Part shown: positions 25,557 through 40,215 of the stretch, piece after piece
Position numbering within the stretch: the first letter of the stretch is position 1
Layout: each line of letters begins with the position of its first letter
Assembly (NCBI RefSeq): GCF_024679095.1
Contig: NW_026111763.1
Location: 62,001-126,000 of the forward strand
Direction: 5' to 3'
DNA length: 64,000 nt
Source: Eriocheir sinensis
Lineage: Eukaryota > Arthropoda > Malacostraca > Decapoda > Varunidae
Notes under the pieces: model-generated
Database searches by the model: none
What the model was told of the DNA's origin: nothing
Seen by the model: only the letters and a program-made list of their open reading frames with translations
Program-made: the position numbers and the translations under genes

Positions 25557-25789
25557 AGACTTGACATCAGAATTCCTTGCCATCTTGTGTGTGTGTGTGT
25601 GTGCTTTCTTTTCCTTCGACTCTCCCTGTTCTACCAAAACACATCCTACGGGGGAGGAAGACCACAGAGGATTTTTCTCCCTGCCGGTCGGCGTCCCGGA
25701 GGCCATTCTGTTTTCAATCCCTGAGCTGACGAAAGCGGTTTTTACAAAACCGTAATTCTTTTAATTTCATCACCTCACAGTCAACACTT

Positions 25790-28700
25790 ATGTCGCTTTT
25801 CGCAGTGTGCACGCTCTTCTTGTTGCTGGGGAATCTGAGCGGCAGCAGCCTGCCGCTGGCCGGCGGAGCGAACTCCGCAGGGCTCCCGGACGACAAGGCG
25901 GCCTCCGGAACCCTGGAGAAAGCCGTTATGAACCCTCGCCAGAAAGTTGACGAGGGGGGACTCAACGATTTACCCAAATTGTCTGATTTAAAGAGCATGG
26001 ACAGTGGCACTAATGACACCATCAAGACCGTGGAGAGGAAAGTCTATAATAATACAGATGAAACGGGGCATGTAACCGGAAACAAGACAGTCGTTGAAAA
26101 GACTACAGAAACTGACGTAATGCCCAACGGAAATGTATCAAAGACTACGGAAACACAGGTTGTTATTGATGAGGAAGGTAAAAAAAGCGGCGAAAAATCT
26201 GTCACAGAGAGGAAACTCTGACGGAAACCACTCCAAACAGCGGGTCCCTAACACAAAAAGTGGACGTGAAAAAGGTCACGGAGGAAGAGGGTAATGAAAT
26301 TAACGAAAAAGTTGTTATAAAGAAGGAAGCAACAGTACAGCCTCTTACCAATGCCACTGAAGAAAAGCCGAAGGACGATAAAGCCGCAACTCATAAAGTA
26401 GAACGAACAGAGGTAACAAAGGAAATTCTGCCAGGCAATAAAACGAATGAAACTTTAGTAACAGAGAAAGAAGAAAGACTACCTTCACAGAACAGCATTA
26501 CGATGACATTTGTGGAGGAACGCTTCTGAAAAGAGCGATGGACCTCATAAAGAAGTACGAACAGAGATAACAAAGGAGATTCTGCCCGGCAATAAAACGA
26601 ATGAAACTTTAGTAACAGAGAAAGAAGAAAGACTACCTTCACAGAAAAGCATTACTATGACATTTGTGGAGGGGTGTAACGCAACAGAAAAGAGCGATGG
26701 ACCTCATAAAGTAGAACGAACAGAGATAACAAAGGAGATTCTGCCCGGCAATAAAACGAATGAAACTTTAGTAACAGAGAAAGAAGAAAGGCTACCTTCA
26801 CAGGAAACCATTAAGGAGACTTCTGTGGAGACTAAGAATGTTACAGAAAATGTCGATGGACCTCTAATAACAGAACGAACAGAGATAACAAAGGAGATTC
26901 TGCCCGGCAATAAAACGAATGAAACTTTAGTAACAGAGAAAGAAGAAAAACTACCTTCACAGAAAAGCATTACGATGACATTTGTGGAGGGGAGGAACGC
27001 TACAGAAAAGAGCGATGGACCTCATAAAGTAGAACGAACAGAGATAACAAAGGAGATTCTGCCCGGCAATAAAACGAATGAAGTTGTAATAACAGAAAAA
27101 GAAGAAAAACTACCTTCACAGGAAATCATTAAGGAGACTTCTCTCGAGACTAAGAATGTTACAGAAAATGTCGATGGACCTATGATAACAGAACGAACAG
27201 AGATAACAAAGGAGATTCTGCCAGGTAATAAAACGAATGAAGTTGAAGTAACAGAAAAAGAAAAACTACCTTCACAGGAAACCATTAAGGATACTTCTCT
27301 CGAGACTAAGAATGTTACAGAAAATGTCGATGGACCTCTGATAACAGAACGAACAGAGATAACAAAGGAGATTCTGCCCGGCAATAAAACGAATGAAGTT
27401 GAAGTAACAGAAAAAGAAGAAAAACTACCTTCACAGGAAGCCATTAAGGAGACTTCTGTGGAGACTAAGAATGTTACAGAAAATGGCGATGGACCTCTGA
27501 TAGCAGAACGAACAGAGATAACAAAGGAGATTCTACCCGGCAATAAAACGAATGAAGTTGTAGTAACAGAGAAAGAAGAAAAACTTCCTTCACGGGAAAC
27601 CATTAAGGAGACTTCTGTGGAGACTAAGAATGTTACAGAAAATGTCGATGGACCTCTGATAACAGAACGAACAGAGATAACAAAGGAGATTCTGCCTGGC
27701 AATAAAACGAATGAAGTTGAAGTACCAGAAAAAGAAGAACAACTACCTTCACAGGAAACCATTAAGGAATCTTCTCTCGAGACTAAGAATGTTACAGAAA
27801 ATGGCGATGGACCTCTGATAACAGAACGAACAGAGATCACAAAGGAGATTCTGCCCGGCAATAAAACAGATGAAACTTTAGTAACAGAGAAAGAAGAAAA
27901 ACTACCTTCACAGGAAACCATTAAGGATACTTCTCTCGAGACTAAGAATGTTACAGAAAATGGCGATGGACCTCTGATAACAGAACGAACAGAGATAACA
28001 AAGGAGATTCTGCCCGGCAATAAAACGAATGAAGTTGAAGTAACAGAAAAAGAAAAACTACCTTCACAGGAAACCATTAAGGATACTTCTCTCGAGACTA
28101 AGAATGTTACAGAAAATGGCGATGGACCTCTGATAACAGAACGAACAGAGATAACAAAGGAGATTCTGCCCGGCAATAAAACGAATGAAGTTGAAGTAAC
28201 AGAATAAGAAAAACTACCTTCACAGGAAACCATTAAGGATACTTCTCTCGAGACTAAGAATGTTACAGAAAATGTCGATGGACCTCTGATAACAGAACGA
28301 ACAGAGATAACAAAGGAGATTCTGCCCGGCAATAAAACGAATGAAGTTGTAGTAACAGAAAAAGAAGAAAAACTACCTTCACAGGAAGCCATTAAGGAGA
28401 CTTCTGTGGAGACTAAGAATGTTACAGAAAATGGCGATGGACCTCTGATAACAGAACGAACAGAGATAACAAAGGAGATTCTACCCGGCAATAAAACGAA
28501 TGAAGTTGTAGTAACAGAGAAAGAAGAAAAACTTCCTTCACGGGAAACCATTAAGGAGACTTCTGTGGAGACTAAGAATGTTACAGAAAATGGTGATGGA
28601 CCTCTGATAACAGTGCGAACAGAGATAACAAAGGAGATTCTGCCCGGCAATAAAACGAATGAAACTTTAGTAACAGAGAAAGAAGAAAAACTACCTTCAC

Positions 28701-29110
28701 AGGAAACCATTAAGGAGACTTCTGTGGAGACTAAGAATGTTACAGAAAATGGCGATGGACCTCTGATAACAGAACGAACAGAGATAACAAAGGAGATTCT
28801 GCCCGGCAATAAAACGAATGAAGTTGTAGTAACAAAGAAAGAAGAAAAACTACCTTCACAGGAAACCATTAAGGAGGCTTCTGTGGAGACTAAGAATGTT
28901 ACAGAAAATGGCGATGGACCTCTGAGAGTAGAACGAACAGAGATAACAAAGAAGATTCTGCCAGCCAATGAAACGAATGAAATCACAGTAACAGAGAAAG
29001 AAGAAAAACTACCTTCACGGGAAGCTGCTGTGACGCCACCGAAGGTTGTTAAAAGCTTAGGAGAAGGAAAGCTTGTAGGTGTGACTCGGTGTGGACCCTT
29101 TCGGTTGTAA
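25790..29110 (+). pseudogene. Secreted 53-residue-repeat N-glycoprotein locus, frame disrupted
   Basis: The ATG at 25790 follows a good splice acceptor (pyrimidine-rich tract ending CACCTCACAG at 25780). The first 25-30 residues form a typical signal peptide with a hydrophobic core (FAVCTLFLLLG) and an Ala/Gly/Ser-rich region after it. A charged Thr/Glu/Lys/Asn region (to about residue 140) leads into repeats centred on TEITKEILPGNKTNE, 17 motif copies in all. Each full unit is about 53 residues, rich in Glu, Lys and Thr, with two sequons (NKT plus NVT or NAT). The C-terminal tail changes to PPKVVKSLGEGKLVGV and ends at 29110. There is no transmembrane helix and no cysteine in the repeats. 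Three lesions break it: a one-base loss near 26208-26212 (TGA at 26219), a five-base loss near 26521 that restores the original phase, and a TAA at 28205-28207. The family is not recognised. It may be a pseudogene, a polymorphic gene or an error-bearing assembly of an intact gene. Confidence 0.7.
26395..29030 (+). repeat. 159-bp coding tandem repeat, 17 units
   Basis: GAGATTCTGCC-type phrases recur at a 159-bp spacing. A few intervals are 156 bp where one GAA codon is absent, and one is shortened by the five-base deletion. Two unit types exist: one with MTFVEG..NATEKSDGPHKVER (early units) and one with ETKNVTEN(V/G)DGPLITER (most later units). Size changes are in multiples of three apart from the lesion. 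Confidence 0.95.
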
Positions 29111-29223
29111 CAGAAGAATTAGTTGCAAGAATCGCTGCTGTTGTATTGAACGAAATGACAACAGAGTAGTGATAAGGTGTTGCTGTTTCTCTTATCAATT
29201 TCTTTGAAAAAAATCATAATCAA

Positions 29224-29229
29224 AATAAA
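29224..29229 (+). terminator. Polyadenylation signal AATAAA
   Basis: A canonical hexamer 114 bp after the stop at 29110, in AT-rich sequence. It supports this being the 3' end of the repeat-protein transcript. Confidence 0.55.
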
Positions 29230-29234
29230 TATAG

Positions 29235-29640
29235 AAGTTGGGAGACCTTGAACCATTCAAAAACGTCACTTATGAACACAGTGATTGCGGCCCCGGTTTA
29301 GATTCGAGAGAGTTATGTTTCTTTTAAGACTGTACACACACAATGCCGGTTTGTCTCCGGCCCTGAGTATTACAGCATTTAGTGGCATCCTTAGTTAACA
29401 GTTTACCACAGTTTACCTTCCGCAGGTTTCCCCAGTGAGCACTGAGGCCACGCGCAGCTTTTGCTGAGACCCCACCTTTTCCTCTTACCTATGTAGTTAC
29501 CGCAGCACCCAGATTCAAGGAGCCGTTATTTAAGGCAACATGTATAAAATTTCAGCCATGCACGTATTATTCACGCCTTGTTAGTGCCACATCAAGTGTC
29601 AAAGTTAGCACAATGATGAGAAAACAAAAAAGGAAGGTAA
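29235..29640. other. Complex sequence, no gene recognised
   Basis: Downstream flank of the repeat-protein locus. Nothing is recognised. Confidence 0.4.
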
Positions 29641-30025
29641 ACTGAGGCAACCCGGATGTCACACTGGCCCTGTGTCCCACGGTAATGGGCTCTCTCCCAC
29701 CACAAACTCAAGGGTCGTTACTCTCAGACGCTTCTACCTCTCAGATCAACTTTTCCAAAGACAAAAAAGGAGAATAACCGGGTTTTAAAGAGTGTTTGTT
29801 TGGGTTCATGGTACGTAAGTGTCAAAATACCAGAGTGAACTACCCCTGGAAATGCCCTAAACTCAACGAAAGCCTTGTCAAATCCATTTACACTTCGCTT
29901 GGCTTTTCTGATAACAACGTGGCGCCTGTGATGGGTGGCCAACCTCTCCTGTTCTATGGCTCCGCAGCACGCGGCCAAACTTTCTATCCTTGGCACTGGG
30001 TGAGATCCTGGCTCCTGCTAAAGCC
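29640..30025 (+). repeat. Dispersed repeat family A, copy 2
   Basis: The longest copy of the family. It holds ACCGGGTTTTAAAGAGTGTT, TTCATGGTAC, CCCTGGAAATGCCC and GAAAGCCTTGTCAAAT in the same order as at 12455-12700. It appears to end around CCTGGCTCCTGCTAA. It is non-coding, and its ends are uncertain. Confidence 0.65.
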
Positions 30026-30410
30026 GGCGTCACACAGGGCAAGTTTCTAACATGTTGCTTGTGTTCGTTGGTGATATCACCAAACAACAATGTTGTGCAT
30101 CACACAGCATTGACCCTGAACTGTTGTGTTGACGCCGCGCTCCAACAACAACAAACACCGCGCCAGCATCTCTTCAGCCAGTTTACCATAAATCGGAAGG
30201 ATATTGAGCTAGGTTTTAGAAGACTGTGCTGCTGCATTGTACATAATGAAGCATGAGCTACGACTGCAGAAGCGTCAGAAGAGGCAGTGTTCTCCATCTC
30301 AACAGTCTGTTTACCTCGCGCCAGGCACAGACTCCGCCCAGCATGCCACCACAGTCACTTGAGTGTTATAAATGACTTTACACAATAAATCACAAACACA
30401 TACTTGCACA
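30025..30410. other. Complex sequence, possible DNA-transposon terminus
   Basis: It begins GCCGGCGTCACACAGGGCAA and contains repeated GTTGTG/CACAAC-type words. This resembles terminal regions of some PIF/Harbinger-type elements, but no matching inverted terminus or transposase was found. The assignment is weak. Confidence 0.2.
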
Positions 30411-30414
30411 TGTA

Positions 30415-30880
30415 CAGTCGGCTATAGAGAGTAGTGTCACACTGTCCAGTAAGTTTCGTTCAGAAAGCGACATCTGGCAACCCCTCCACGCGACATGAAA
30501 ATTATTATATCCTATCGAAATCGTACTGTTGTGGTGATCGGTGGTCACAGGTGCACTCTCCATAATTTTAAGATAGATATTTATCAAAAGTGCCCGTCGC
30601 TAACGCTTAATAAATATTTTTTCTTTAGGCTCTGTCGCTACATTTTGACACGAGCTTTTAGTTTCGGTCAAATTTAGTCAAGAGCAATTCTAAGTTGTTT
30701 ATCAAACTATGATACATTTAAAAATATACTGCACTTATTAAGGGAGATTGTTATGCCTTTTAACTTAAAAAATAAATCCCTGACAGCCGAGATCTTGTTC
30801 TTTATCAAAAAAAATTATACGTAATAATAGGCTATAAACGTTCACATGATGGCGTCGTCGACCGCGGGCTTTTCCGCGCT

Positions 30881-30925
<45 letters not shown>

Positions 30926-31438
30926 ATTTATACTTAGATATTACGTAATCTTCACGGAGAAATGATTTTAGATTTTTGATGATCTGAATTGTCTTTGAGG
31001 CTTTATAGTGACGGAAATTAAGGCTGCGAGTTAAACAGACCCTCAAGCCTATTTGCTGTTTGATGGTAAGGAGCATTAGTCGCTGCCTGCCTCTGTGAAG
31101 GACAGCATTGCACGCGGTAGTTTCAAAGTTTAATAAGAAAAAGTGTTTCAGACTGTTCGTGATGTTTTACCTCGTCGTCATCATCATCATCATGTAAAAG
31201 ACATTCATTATCGCATTTCTAAATTGAATTCATGTAATCTGGTATATTTCTAACTACATTATATTATAATATGATATAATATTATACAGTATTATAATTT
31301 CACGGTCACACACACACTGTACACACTGATACGCGTCACTAACATCACCAGTGAATGCGCCACCGTGGTATAGTTGCCAGATACCGCCACCAGGCTAAAC
31401 ATTCTGAAAATCATGACACTACTCTCTATCGTCGACTG
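30415..31438. mobile_element. Non-autonomous TIR DNA transposon, copy 2 (1,024 bp)
   Basis: Same element, orientation and termini as at 22658-23683, again bounded by TA. By eye the copies differ at about a dozen positions, including the CA array length (30887-30923 here) and the base next to the right terminus. Near-identity implies recent transposition or duplication. It lies about 1.3 kb downstream of the repeat-protein locus, and the other copy lies about 2.1 kb upstream, so the two flank that gene as direct repeats. Confidence 0.88.
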
Positions 31439-31639
31439 TACGTGTACATCCTCATGAATTATAATCTGCTTGTCAAATTTTTTTTTTTTTCGAAAAATGT
31501 TCATACCTTTTTGAAAACAAGTACCAGCTTTCGCTAGTGCGACTGACAAATATATAATTATATAGTAAAACAAACATTATTCTCAGCCGCATTTGTATGC
31601 TTGAAGGTGCGCGGTGCTAGTGTCGCTGTGAATGAGCTC

Positions 31640-31796
31640 CGTGAAGTACACGAGTGTTGAGGCAACTCATCCCTGACGCAGCGTGCGGGACACGACGAGA
31701 CGCGGCTTCGTTAGGTCCGCCAGTCGGGGACGTGTGTCGCGGTGCGCCGCGGATGCTGTACGCTGCATGATACTGACCCTCCCCCCAATCTCTCAA

Positions 31797-31878
<82 letters not shown>

Positions 31879-32300
31879 TTAACACGCAGAGAACACAACC
31901 GGTAAATCACAGACTGAATCCAGTCTGTATTACTGGCGAGTGTGAGTCAGGGAGGTGGGGAGGCGGGCGGGCAGGGAGGCAGGGGTAGGCTGGAGGCGGG
32001 CGGGGAGGCCCTGGGTAGGCCAGGATGGGCGTTGGGGGTGGCAGGTTGGCGGCCAGGGAGGGCGGGCGGGCAGGGAGTGTTGGGGAGGGTGGGGGACGGG
32101 GCTGAATGGCCCGGGCTGGGCGAGGCTGGGCGGGGATCATCGCCATTCATCGGCAAGTGATCCACCAGCACCCTCCCGACCCGCCTGATCCGCCCAGCTG
32201 ATACCCGCTCAGGCACAAAGGCGCCCCCTCCCCCCTCCCCCCGCGCGTGGCCAAGCCTTGTTCTATCCGCAGATTTCTTTCTTCCACACTTTGATATTTA
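31640..32300. other. CpG-dense, G-rich island split by (AT)33
   Basis: 31670-31780 is CpG-rich. An AT array follows (31809-31875), then 31935-32115 contains many runs of three or more G (GGCGGGCGGGCAGGGAGG occurs in related forms twice). Such sequence can be a CpG-island promoter or form G-quadruplexes. No TATA box or open frame with a recognised product is seen. Confidence 0.5.
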
Positions 32301-33353
32301 CAACTTTACAAGAAACACATTCCCATAATTTTTTCTCGTAAATTCAAGCCGGCACTGAGTTAGTATTCGCGGGTTTTATTTACTCGTGCACTATCTGTTG
32401 GCAGCGTCAGGGCGGCGGGGAGGCGGGGAGGACGTGGGAGCGGGCTTGTCAGACCCGTGGATTAGGGCGTGGAGGGCGTGAGGAGGAAAGAAGGATAGTT
32501 GTGACGCCAGCATGAGGGAAGGTGGAAGAGGTGGAGGACATGTGGGTAGAGAGGGAGATGGAGAGAGCATCACAGAGGACATGGGAGAGAGCGAAATGTG
32601 TGGTTAGTGGGCGAATAGATGAAGAGAGAAAGACAGGTCATGTGCATAATAAGAGAGAGCATTGCAGAGCTGGACATGGGTGACAGCGTAGGTGCATAGG
32701 CGTGAGAAAAAGGTGACGAGAGGAGAGAACAACACAAGGCCAGAAGGTGTGTTGGGGCGGGGTGGCTTGCGTGGGTCTGGCAGGTGAGGTGAGGAGCCGA
32801 TGCTAGAGGGAGAGTCATCGCGGGTTGCCCCTTCTTCCCCTCCACTATGACAGATGGTGTCAGGGCGGGCGGCTGGCGGAGCGTGGCGGGCATAATTAAA
32901 TGTTACTTACAATGGATGATTTGCCAACCATCGCTTACCACTCGTTATTGGGAGCCGAAACGCAACGAATACCCTAACGAGGACACAGCTGCAGAAGAGG
33001 AGGGGAAGGGATGGGTAGGGTGAATAGGGGGAAGTAGAGGGAAGGGATAGGAGGATAGGATGTAGAATCAGCCTCCCTGTGCAATAGCCTCGTTAGTAAA
33101 TGCAGCAAGACAAGTGTAAGAATATTTTTCCGGTGTACTCTTACAGACGAACGGGGCCGGTCAGGGGCTCGTGACAGGGCGATGTAGGATAATGTTAAAG
33201 TGGAGGTCCAGAGGGCGACATATTGCTGCTCTTCCTTCCTCGAACGACACGCGAAGGAGAGGCGAATGAGGGGGGGGAGGGGGTGGATGAAAAGAATACA
33301 GTGGGAGAGAGTGGGAGAGAGAAGAAGGAAGATAGGGAGAGAGAATGGGAGAG

Positions 33354-33355
<2 letters not shown>
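32300..33355. other. Purine-leaning sequence, no gene recognised
   Basis: GGAG/GAGA-rich sequence with islands of complex sequence. A GA array lies at the distal edge (33356-33390). Nothing is recognised. Confidence 0.45.
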
Positions 33356-33393
<38 letters not shown>

Positions 33394-33589
33394 GAAGAGA
33401 GGGAGGGGGATGGAGAGAGAGTGAGAAAGATAGGGAGAGAGACTTGAAGAAAGGACGAGGGATTGAGAGTGGGAGAGAGGGAGGAAGGTAGGGAGGCTGA
33501 GAGAGAGGGAGGGAGAGCAAAGAACAGAGGGAGGGAGATAAAGGGAGGAAGTAGAATCAGCCTCCCAGAGCAACAGAGACCATGGCTAA

Positions 33590-33810
33590 GAGTGAGACTG
33601 AGACCCGTACATTAAAACAAATCGGCGCCTCAGTACACCTATTTGAAAAGCCTCTCGTAGTAGAAGTTGCTGGGCTTTTCAAATTGGACTGTTTCGTGAT
33701 GGTAGGGATATTTCTACCCGACCTCTGCACCTCGAACTTGAAAATCACTCATGAAAACCCGGTTAAATCTTCTCTGGTGCCTCGGAAAATAGTCGTAATG
33801 GGAGTCCGAT
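33590..33810 (-). repeat. Dispersed repeat family A, copy 3
   Basis: Read on the minus strand it holds TTAACCGGGTTTTCATGAGT (33741-33763 region), matching the ACCGGGTTTT/CATGAGTGTT core of the other copies, then GAAATATCCCTACCATC and ATTTGAAAAGC in the positions of their GGAAATGCCC...TCAAAT. It is more diverged. The 78-residue plus-strand frame across it is not supported as a gene. Confidence 0.6.
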
Positions 33811-33880
33811 ACGTATAAGAATATGGAGCTGAGATCATACCCAAGACCGAGACCGAGATCCTGTCCAATAACGGGTTCGG

Positions 33881-36240
<2,360 letters not shown>

Positions 36241-36272
36241 TATTTTTCTATCTATATCTATCTATATCTCTC

Positions 36273-37000
<728 letters not shown>

Positions 37001-37004
37001 ATCT

Positions 37005-37450
37005 GGAGGAGGAGGAGGAGGAGGAAGAAGAAGAGAGGAAGAAGAAATGGAAGGAGGAGAAAAAAAAGGAAAAGAAAAAAAAGTATTGGAAAAGGAGCAG
37101 AAGGTGGTGACGGAGGAGAAGGAGACGGAGAAGAGAAAAAGGAGAAAGAGTAGAAGACCAAGAAAGAGGAGGAAGAGAAAAAAAGGAAGAGGAGGAGGAG
37201 GAGGCGGAGAAACTAAAAGAAAAAGGAGAAAGAGTAGAAGACGAAGAAAGAGGAGGAAGAGAAAAAAAGGAAGAGGAGGAGGGGGGGGGGAATGAAGAAG
37301 AAGAAAAGGAGCAGGAGGAAGATAAGAAGAAAAAGGATGGGGAGAAAAAAAGGACGAGTAGAGAAAAAGAACACGGAGAAAATAAGGAGGAGGAGGAGGA
37401 CGAGGAGGAGGAAGAGGAAGAGAAGTAGGAGTAAGAGGAGGAGGAGGAGG
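37005..37450. repeat. Purine-rich GGA/GAAA block with an internal duplication
   Basis: A phrase of about 60 bp (AAAAAGGAGAAAGAGTAGAA, then an ACCAAG or ACGAAG variant, through GAGAAAAAAAGGAAGAGG) occurs at about 37136-37197 and again at 37217-37279. The rest is GGA-rich. Confidence 0.8.
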
Positions 37451-37543
37451 TGTGTGCGTGGGGGCCGAAGGTGTGGCCCGCCGAACTGATCACGGTGACA
37501 AGGATCTGAAGGCCGAACTTAATCTTCCTGAGGCTTAGATGAT

Positions 37544-37544
<1 letters not shown>

Positions 37545-37594
<50 letters not shown>
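37545..37594. repeat. (GT)25 microsatellite
   Basis: Uninterrupted GT run. Confidence 0.97.
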
Positions 37595-37597
<3 letters not shown>

Positions 37598-37733
37598 GGT
37601 TTGTTTGCAATGTTTTTGGTCGGATACATTTTACGAATTTTCTTCTTGTTTTTCTTTCTTATATTTTGTTTCTCGATTACTTCATTTAACTTTCTCGGCA
37701 TTATTTGTTTTGTGGGATTTTTCTTGCTTCAAT

Positions 37734-38045
<312 letters not shown>

Positions 38046-38113
38046 TATTAATTTACCTCTGTTCGTCTGTATTTATCTATCTGTATCTATCTACCTACCT
38101 ACCTATTTATCTA

Positions 38114-38148
<35 letters not shown>

Positions 38149-38396
38149 TTTCCCCCGATGACACCTGTAATCACCTGGGCACTGGGTCACGTGATAAGCA
38201 AGTCTCGCCTGCTCATTATCTCGTCAACTGAGCCCCGAGGAAGGTCAGGGTTGATGTGAGCGGAAAATATTACATCCTGAGGCAAGATTAAGGCGGATCA
38301 TAATGAGATTTTCGCCTTAAAGTGGATATTGTTTTCACTCTTCTTTGGCGCATGTGGGGGGTGGGGTAGGGAGTTGTGGTGAGTGGGTGGAGCCTG

Positions 38397-38403
<7 letters not shown>

Positions 38404-38450
<47 letters not shown>

Positions 38451-38535
38451 GTACGTGTGTTTGAGTGGATTTGTGTTTCTGTCGATTTAAATGCGTGTGT
38501 ATGTTGAAAATTGAATATATTCGTAGTATTTTCTT

Positions 38536-38618
<83 letters not shown>
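38404..38618. repeat. (GT)21 and (CT)40 microsatellites
   Basis: GT at 38404-38445 and CT at 38539-38618 with about 90 bp between them. Confidence 0.96.
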
Positions 38619-38621
<3 letters not shown>

Positions 38622-38699
38622 ATAAAGCACCGTGGGAACCTTCACACCTGCCTGACGTCATCCACTTCGTCCCGTTATTAAGGCGACCTGGTGGAGGAA

Positions 38700-39640
38700 A
38701 CTAGAGGAAGGGAGGGACGGAGGGAGGGAAGGAGTGGTGGAGGAAAGCGAGGATATGTTGGGTAGGAAAACATATGGCTTCATACGTTGACAAAGTGGAG
38801 AAGCGAGGAAAATTGACACGCAGATGATAGGCGACGAGAAATTTGTTCAATCGGCGGGAATATTGGGGAACGAGAGTGTAAGAAGAATAAAATCATGCAG
38901 GAAAAGGACAACAAATATAAGCGTCCACTTCAACACGAGCTGCTTCCACTCGCAAAGATAAACGAAGGCACTGAATCGCTCACCACCACCTCGTAAGTGT
39001 GGTCTTGCAGAATAGGTTGAGAGTCGAGGAAGGATGCCGAAGGGAGACGTAGGAAGGGAGGAGCTCCAAAAGGTGGCATGGGAAGGGGTAAGTGCATGAG
39101 AGTGAAAGTATCATAGGAAAAGTGTTGGGGGGAGGTAGAGCGTTCAGGAAAGTGGTGTCATAGGAAAGGTGGGTTGCAGAAAGGCGGATGGCATAGAAAA
39201 GTGAGGGAAGGGTGCAGAAGGGTGGAAGGATGGAGGGGAGAGGTGTGGAGCTTTGTGCTGTTTACGGTGAGGCGACCAGAGAAGAAAAGTCAGGTATAAG
39301 CTGTGCCGTGATATTTTTGTCGTAATATATGAGTGTAGTGAAGCATTATGAGAAGTCGATGCTAAGGGTGGATGTTGATTCTCTCCTTTATATGGTTACG
39401 TCATGAAAGAGGAGGAGGAGGAGGAGGAAAAGGAAGAGGAGGTGAAGGAGAATAAGAGGAATAAAAAGAACCAGGTGAAGAAAAAGATGATGGAACAAAG
39501 AATGAGGAAGAAGAAAGAAAGAAAGGAAGTAAACAAAGAAAAATGCAAGAGGAAAAAAAAAATGAAAATAAAAATAAGAAGAGAGGAAAAAGAACCGGAG
39601 GTGGTGATGGAGGTGGTGCTGGAGACGGATGAGCTACAAG
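38700..39640. other. Purine-leaning sequence, no gene recognised
   Basis: GGAAGG and GGTG phrases, with a GGA/GAAA-rich block at 39400-39640. The Lys/Glu-rich plus frame is compositional. Confidence 0.55.
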
Positions 39641-39889
39641 GTGGGTGACATGGTTTATGACTATATATAAACTCCTCTCTCCCAAGACCCCGCATAAAAG
39701 AAAAGCCAGGATACAAAAATATACACCAACCACATACATCTTCTGAGCTTGGGTGTGTTGAGCTGGGGAGATCCTATCGTCGGCCCTGTCATGCATTTGG
39801 GGCACTGAAGGACGAAATAAATAGCAAAATAATATAAATTCTCGCGCATAATGGACTCACCCTTCCCCATGCACGGCTGTTAGGGTGAA

Positions 39890-40215
39890 GGTGGAGTGAT
39901 GGATGCTATGGGCGGATGATGTGGTGTTTTGATAGATGAGAAAGTAAGTGGATGAAAGAAAGAATGGATGGATGGATGGATGGATGGATATATGAACGTA
40001 TGACTGGTTGATAGGGGTAGATAAGGGTGAATGAATGCATGAAGAAATAAAGGGTTACATAAATGGATTGAAAGATAGGATAGATGGATGAATGTTTGTA
40101 TATATGGAAAAAAGAGACTCAATAGAAGATAGCAGAGATAGATGGAATAGAAAGAATAATTGGTTAGGTATATTGATGGATGAAATGGATGGCAGAATGG
40201 ATGAAATAGGTCGCA
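39890..40215. repeat. ATGGATGG-type degenerate repeat
   Basis: GGAT tetranucleotides (core near 39966-39990) and diverged GATGAATG phrases. Confidence 0.75.

Noticed and set aside
26178..26240. A short intron rescuing the first frameshift in the repeat gene (donor GGTAAAA at 26178)
   Set aside because: Acceptors that would restore the needed phase give an intron of only about 32 bp. The longer alternative ending at 26240 keeps the wrong phase. A simple one-base loss fits better.
27022..28986. A 654-residue open frame on the minus strand across the repeat gene
   Set aside because: It is the antisense reading of the 159-bp coding repeat. The unit happens to lack stops in that phase, so every copy stays open. 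There is no signal peptide, no domain, and the sense strand explains the sequence.
30025..30410. A PIF/Harbinger transposon
   Set aside because: Only a resemblance of the opening sequence was noticed. No inverted terminus, target duplication or transposase was found, so it is not called as a mobile element.
33582..33818. A 78-residue plus-strand frame
   Set aside because: It lies in the antisense of dispersed repeat family A, whose other copies do not keep the frame.
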